Shown here: positions 6,208 to 8,558 of the stretch, one piece after another
How positions within the stretch are numbered: position 1 is the first letter of the stretch
How the letters are laid out: every line of letters starts with the position of its first letter
NCBI GenBank assembly: GCA_028697435.1
Contig: JAQVFD010000073.1
Span: 1-8,558 of the forward strand
DNA length: 8,558 bases
Source: Clostridiaceae bacterium
GTDB taxonomy: Bacteria; Bacillota; Clostridia; Lutisporales; Lutisporaceae
Direction: 5' to 3'
Position numbers and translations under genes: made by a program
The notes under the pieces: generated by a model
What the model saw: only the letters and a program-made list of their open reading frames with translations
What the model was told of the DNA's origin: nothing
Database searches by the model: none

Positions 6208-6215
6208 GAGAGGTG
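6208..6215 (+). promoter_or_regulatory. Ribosome binding site that decides the parA start
   Basis: GAGAGGTG (6208-6215) is 6 nt before ATG 6222. The in-frame GTG at 6213 is part of this site, so the longer version of the protein (MYAMSK...) is unlikely. Confidence 0.7.
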
Positions 6216-6221
6216 TATGCT

Positions 6222-6995
6222 ATGTCCAAATCAATAGCTGTCTTTAATCAGAAGGGTGGCGTGGGAAAAACCACAACTGTCATAAATCTATGTGCTTGCC
6301 TGGCAAACAGAGGAAAGAAAGTCCTTATGATTGATATCGATCCCCAAGGCAATACGACCAGCGGTGTTGGAATTGATAAAACAACACTGGAAAAAACGAT
6401 ATACGACGTATTAATAAACGGTAGAAATCCTGCGGAATGTATTATTGACACCAACAGAGAAAACCTGTTCATCATACCATCAAGTGTCCAACTGGCGGGC
6501 GCGGAAATAGAGTTGACAGAGATGAATAAAAGAGAATTGAAGCTACGGGAATGTATAGACAGTGTAAAAAACGAATATGATTATGTATTCATTGACTGTC
6601 CCCCATCCCTTGGTTTGCTGTCAATAAATGCCCTTTCTGCAGTAGACAGCGTGTTGATACCCATACAGTGCGAGTATTATGCCCTGGAAGGTGTGAGCCA
6701 ACTGATGAACACTATTAAGCTGGTTAAGAAAAGCCTTAATCCAGATTTGAGTATAGAGGGAGTTGTACTGAGTATGTTTGATGGTAGGACAAACCTTTCA
6801 ATACAGGTGGTAGACGAAGTTAAAAAATATTTCAGAGGAAAGGTATACACTACGATGATTCCCAGAAATGTAAGGCTTGCAGAGGCGCCAAGCTATGGAA
6901 TGTCAATTATTGAGTATGATATAAAATCAAAGGGAGCTGAATCATACATGGATTTGGCGGATGAATTCATAGAATTAAGTGAGGATGTGATATAA
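6222..6995 (+). CDS. parA: Chromosome partitioning ATPase ParA/Soj
   Basis: 257 residues from ATG 6222, normal for Soj; there is no N-terminal HTH, so this is the short chromosomal type. ParA dimerises on ATP, binds DNA non-specifically and is released when ParB triggers hydrolysis; in Bacillus Soj also acts on DnaA. Seen: deviant Walker A KGGVGKTT (11-18) with Gly12 and Lys16; the A' motif DIDPQGN with Asp40; Walker B VFIDCPPSLG (122-131) with Asp125. The two arginines that bind DNA in Soj appear at the same numbers: Arg189 in FDGRTNLS and Arg218 in PRNVRLAEAPSYG. That the numbering agrees with Bacillus Soj supports the chosen start. It is the first gene of a two-gene operon: its TAA is followed immediately by the parB start codon. 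It is separated from noc by the antisense transporter gene, unlike the compact Bacillus order. Confidence 0.96.
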   Translation: MSKSIAVFNQKGGVGKTTTVINLCACLANRGKKVLMIDIDPQGNTTSGVGIDKTTLEKTIYDVLINGRNPAECIIDTNRENLFIIPSSVQLAGAEIELTEMNKRELKLRECIDSVKNEYDYVFIDCPPSLGLLSINALSAVDSVLIPIQCEYYALEGVSQLMNTIKLVKKSLNPDLSIEGVVLSMFDGRTNLSIQVVDEVKKYFRGKVYTTMIPRNVRLAEAPSYGMSIIEYDIKSKGAESYMDLADEFIELSEDVI

Positions 6996-7838
6996 TTGAT
7001 TAACAAAAGAGGACTGGGAAAAGGTCTTGGTGCGCTTATCCCTGAAGGTGAAGAGACTAATCAAAATTCAATAGTAGAGATAAAGATTACTGACATAGAA
7101 GCCAATGATAAGCAGCCAAGGAGGGCATTTGATGATGAAGCTTTAATTGAGCTGGCTGAATCCATAAAGATACATGGTGTGGTTCAGCCTATAATTGTAA
7201 GAAAACTTGGAAGCAGCTATCAGATCATTGCAGGGGAGCGGAGATGGAGAGCTTCAAGACTTGCCGGAAAAAAGGCTATACCGGCTATTGTAAAGGAATG
7301 CAGTAATCTTGAAGTTATGGAACTTGCTCTTATTGAGAATCTTCAAAGGGAAGATCTGAACGCTATTGAAGAAGCTATGGCATACAAAAGCCTTATTGAA
7401 GAATATGATATGACACAGGAGGAAATATCAAAGAAGATAGGGAAGAGCAGACCGGCAATTGCAAACTCACTTAGGATACTGCAACTACCTGAGGAAATCA
7501 AGAATATGATAGCAGAAGGAAAGATATCTCAAGGACATGCACGGGCGTTATTATCAATATCGGGGGATAAGAAACAGATAGAGATGGCAGAAAAAATCAT
7601 TGCCAACCAATTAAATGTAAGACAAGTGGAAAAAATGGCCAAAGACATAAAACAGAAAAAGAAGAAGGACGTACTTCCAAATGCTTTTCAAATAGAAATC
7701 AATCAATTAGAAGAAAGATTAAAGACAGCGTTAGGTACGAAGGTGACAATACAGCACAAAAAAAATAAAGGCAGAATAGAAATCGAATATTACAGCAATG
7801 AAGAATTGGACAGAATTTTAGACTTGCTGGAAAATTAA
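6996..7838 (+). CDS. parB: Chromosome partitioning protein ParB/Spo0J, CTP-dependent DNA clamp
   Basis: 280 residues starting at TTG 6996, directly after the parA stop. GAGGATGTGAT (6981-6991) inside the end of parA serves as ribosome binding site. ParB binds parS, hydrolyses CTP, slides and spreads on DNA, loads SMC condensin and stimulates ParA. The N-terminus carries the ParA-contacting peptide KRGLGKGLGALIPE (4-17). The CTPase domain (about 27-130) shows GERRWR (80-85) and ENLQRED (114-120). The helix-turn-helix (about 138-182) reads GKSRPAIANSLRILQL and ISQGHARALL. The specificity positions are Arg152, Ser158, Gln163 and Gly180; Arg152 and Gly180 are the ParB-type residues, unlike those of Noc upstream. 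The C-terminal dimer domain ends in IEIEYYSNEELDRILDLL, nearly identical in pattern to Spo0J. A perfect parS lies about 0.7 kb downstream. Confidence 0.96.
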   Translation: MINKRGLGKGLGALIPEGEETNQNSIVEIKITDIEANDKQPRRAFDDEALIELAESIKIHGVVQPIIVRKLGSSYQIIAGERRWRASRLAGKKAIPAIVKECSNLEVMELALIENLQREDLNAIEEAMAYKSLIEEYDMTQEEISKKIGKSRPAIANSLRILQLPEEIKNMIAEGKISQGHARALLSISGDKKQIEMAEKIIANQLNVRQVEKMAKDIKQKKKKDVLPNAFQIEINQLEERLKTALGTKVTIQHKKNKGRIEIEYYSNEELDRILDLLEN

Positions 7839-7870
7839 GGGCTCAATTAATTGGCCTGTAACCGTTTATT

Positions 7871-7883
7871 TTATGTGACATAA
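7871..7883. promoter_or_regulatory. 13-bp palindrome between parB and the phzF-like gene
   Basis: TTATGT-G-ACATAA is a perfect 6-1-6 palindrome in the 113-nt gap. Flanking AACC (7860-7863) and GGTT (7885-7888) could pair around it, followed by TTTTATATTAT, so it could be a weak terminator for parB instead of an operator. No clear promoter for the next gene could be assigned. Confidence 0.3.
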
Positions 7884-7951
7884 TGGTTTTATATTATGAG
7901 TACGAAAAATTGGTTATAGGTAGTACTAATCCAAATACGGAGGATTTGACG

Positions 7952-8558
7952 ATGCAACAGTATATTTTAAGCTCATTCGTGTCGGACAAAGGAGGAGGAA
8001 ACAAAGCAGCTGTTGTTTTTGACGATTATGGAATGTCGTTTTGGCAGATGCTGGAGTTGTCAAAGAAAAATAATTTTTCCGAGACTGCATTTATAGATTT
8101 TAACAGAAGTGACGGAAACAGATTTAGCATCAGGTATTTTACACCGGTTGAGGAGGTTGATATATGCGGACACGCAGCGCTTGCCTCTTTTCAAGTATTG
8201 AAGCAGCTTGGATATATAACAGATACAACTGCTTACCATCGGACAAAAGCAGGAGAACTTAAAGTATTAATTGAGAAAGATGCCATATTGATTCAAATGA
8301 AACAACCGGAAGTTATTATGCAGCTGAGCAAGGATATTGTAGCAGATACTGTAGATTTAACAGAAGGCGAAATAATTACTAATCAAAATGGAATGGTAGA
8401 TGTTATTTCTACCGGTCTAAAAGATATAATAGTAGAGGTTAGCGGAATAGATACACTGAAGAAGATGTCTATTAGAAAAGAAAAGATGATAGAAACTTGT
8501 AAAAAACATGATATTATTGGAATGCATGTTGTTTCACGTGAAACAAAGATCGGACGAG
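7952..8558 (+). CDS. PhzF-family isomerase/epimerase-like protein, 5' part (cut by window edge)
   Basis: ATG 7952 has a good ribosome binding site, CGGAGGAT (7938-7945). The frame is open for 202 codons to the window end with no stop; the family is usually 260-310 residues, so roughly a third is missing. PhzF-like proteins share the diaminopimelate-epimerase fold, and PhzF itself isomerises a phenazine precursor. Seen: GGGNKAAVVF (14-23, the family GGNPAAVV), FSETAFI (42-48) with Glu44 at the catalytic glutamate position, and YFTPVEEVDICGHAALASF (62-80), the family FTP-x-x-EV-x-x-CGHAT block with Asp70 and the GHAAL turn. ISTGLKDIIVEV (152-163) matches the second-half substrate loop. No phenazine genes are present, so the real substrate is unknown; most family members are uncharacterised. 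A perfect parS is embedded in codons for VVSRET. It has its own gap from parB and may be a separate unit. Confidence 0.85.
   Translation, partial: MQQYILSSFVSDKGGGNKAAVVFDDYGMSFWQMLELSKKNNFSETAFIDFNRSDGNRFSIRYFTPVEEVDICGHAALASFQVLKQLGYITDTTAYHRTKAGELKVLIEKDAILIQMKQPEVIMQLSKDIVADTVDLTEGEIITNQNGMVDVISTGLKDIIVEVSGIDTLKKMSIRKEKMIETCKKHDIIGMHVVSRETKIGR
8530..8545. other. parS: parS centromere-like site (perfect match)
   Basis: TGTTTCACGTGAAACA at 8530-8545 is identical to the 16-bp parS consensus bound by ParB/Spo0J. The palindrome extends one base each side (8529-8546, 18 bp). It lies inside the phzF-like coding sequence, 691 bp after the parB stop, and is read through as part of VVSRETK. The nearby ParB has ParB-type specificity residues at two key positions, so it should bind here. 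It is the only match I found in the window. Confidence 0.95.

Noticed and set aside
5940..6221. yybP-ykoY manganese riboswitch before the GDT1-family gene
   Set aside because: I looked on the minus strand for the conserved GGGGAGUAG and GCUACGUCAA-like segments and found none; only unrelated inverted repeats are present.
7839..7856. GGCTCAATTAATTGGCC after parB as a terminator
   Set aside because: Self-complementary CAATTAATTG leaves no loop and no T-run follows; not a convincing terminator.

Overview
This window is an AT-rich, origin-proximal piece of chromosome from a low-GC Gram-positive bacterium, most likely one of the Clostridia. The evidence is the gene order jag, mnmE, mnmG, rsmG, noc, (an inserted gene), soj/parA, spo0J/parB, which is the classic Firmicutes order beside oriC. 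TTG and GTG starts, strong GGAGG-type ribosome binding sites and a perfect parS site fit this. No genus can be named safely. There are no mobile elements, CRISPR arrays, rRNAs or tRNAs.

Layout. The 3' part of jag (a KH/R3H RNA-binding protein) enters from the left edge and ends at a hairpin near 545-569. A probable promoter then drives mnmE, mnmG and rsmG, which are packed with a 10-nt gap (mnmE/mnmG) and a 35-nt overlap (mnmG/rsmG). MnmE and MnmG together modify U34 of certain tRNAs, and RsmG methylates 16S rRNA. A 143-nt gap leads to noc, which ends at a strong two-way terminator (5621-5661). From the other side this terminator also serves a small membrane protein gene on the minus strand, a half-size GDT1/UPF0016 family cation transporter. 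A 282-nt AT-rich divergent intergenic region with several inverted repeats follows. Then come parA and parB with no spacer between them. After a 113-nt gap a PhzF-family gene begins and runs off the right edge. Its coding sequence carries a perfect palindromic parS site at 8530-8545.

How it works together. The right half is a chromosome segregation and division-site module. ParB loads at parS, ParA is the partner ATPase, and Noc is the paralogue that in Bacillus keeps the division septum off the nucleoid. The residues known to separate Noc from ParB DNA specificity are of the Noc type in the first paralogue and ParB-like at the key positions in the second, so the two are expected to read different sites. 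The Noc here seems to lack the N-terminal membrane-binding helix of Bacillus Noc.

Several starts were moved from the longest possible frame to the one supported by a ribosome binding site: mnmG 2071, rsmG 3950, noc 4825, the GDT1 gene 5939 (minus strand), parA 6222. I do not see a wholly new system. The points most worth a second look are parS inside the phzF-like gene, the apparently helix-less Noc, the perfect 20-bp palindrome inside mnmG, and the nested inverted repeats upstream of the transporter gene.
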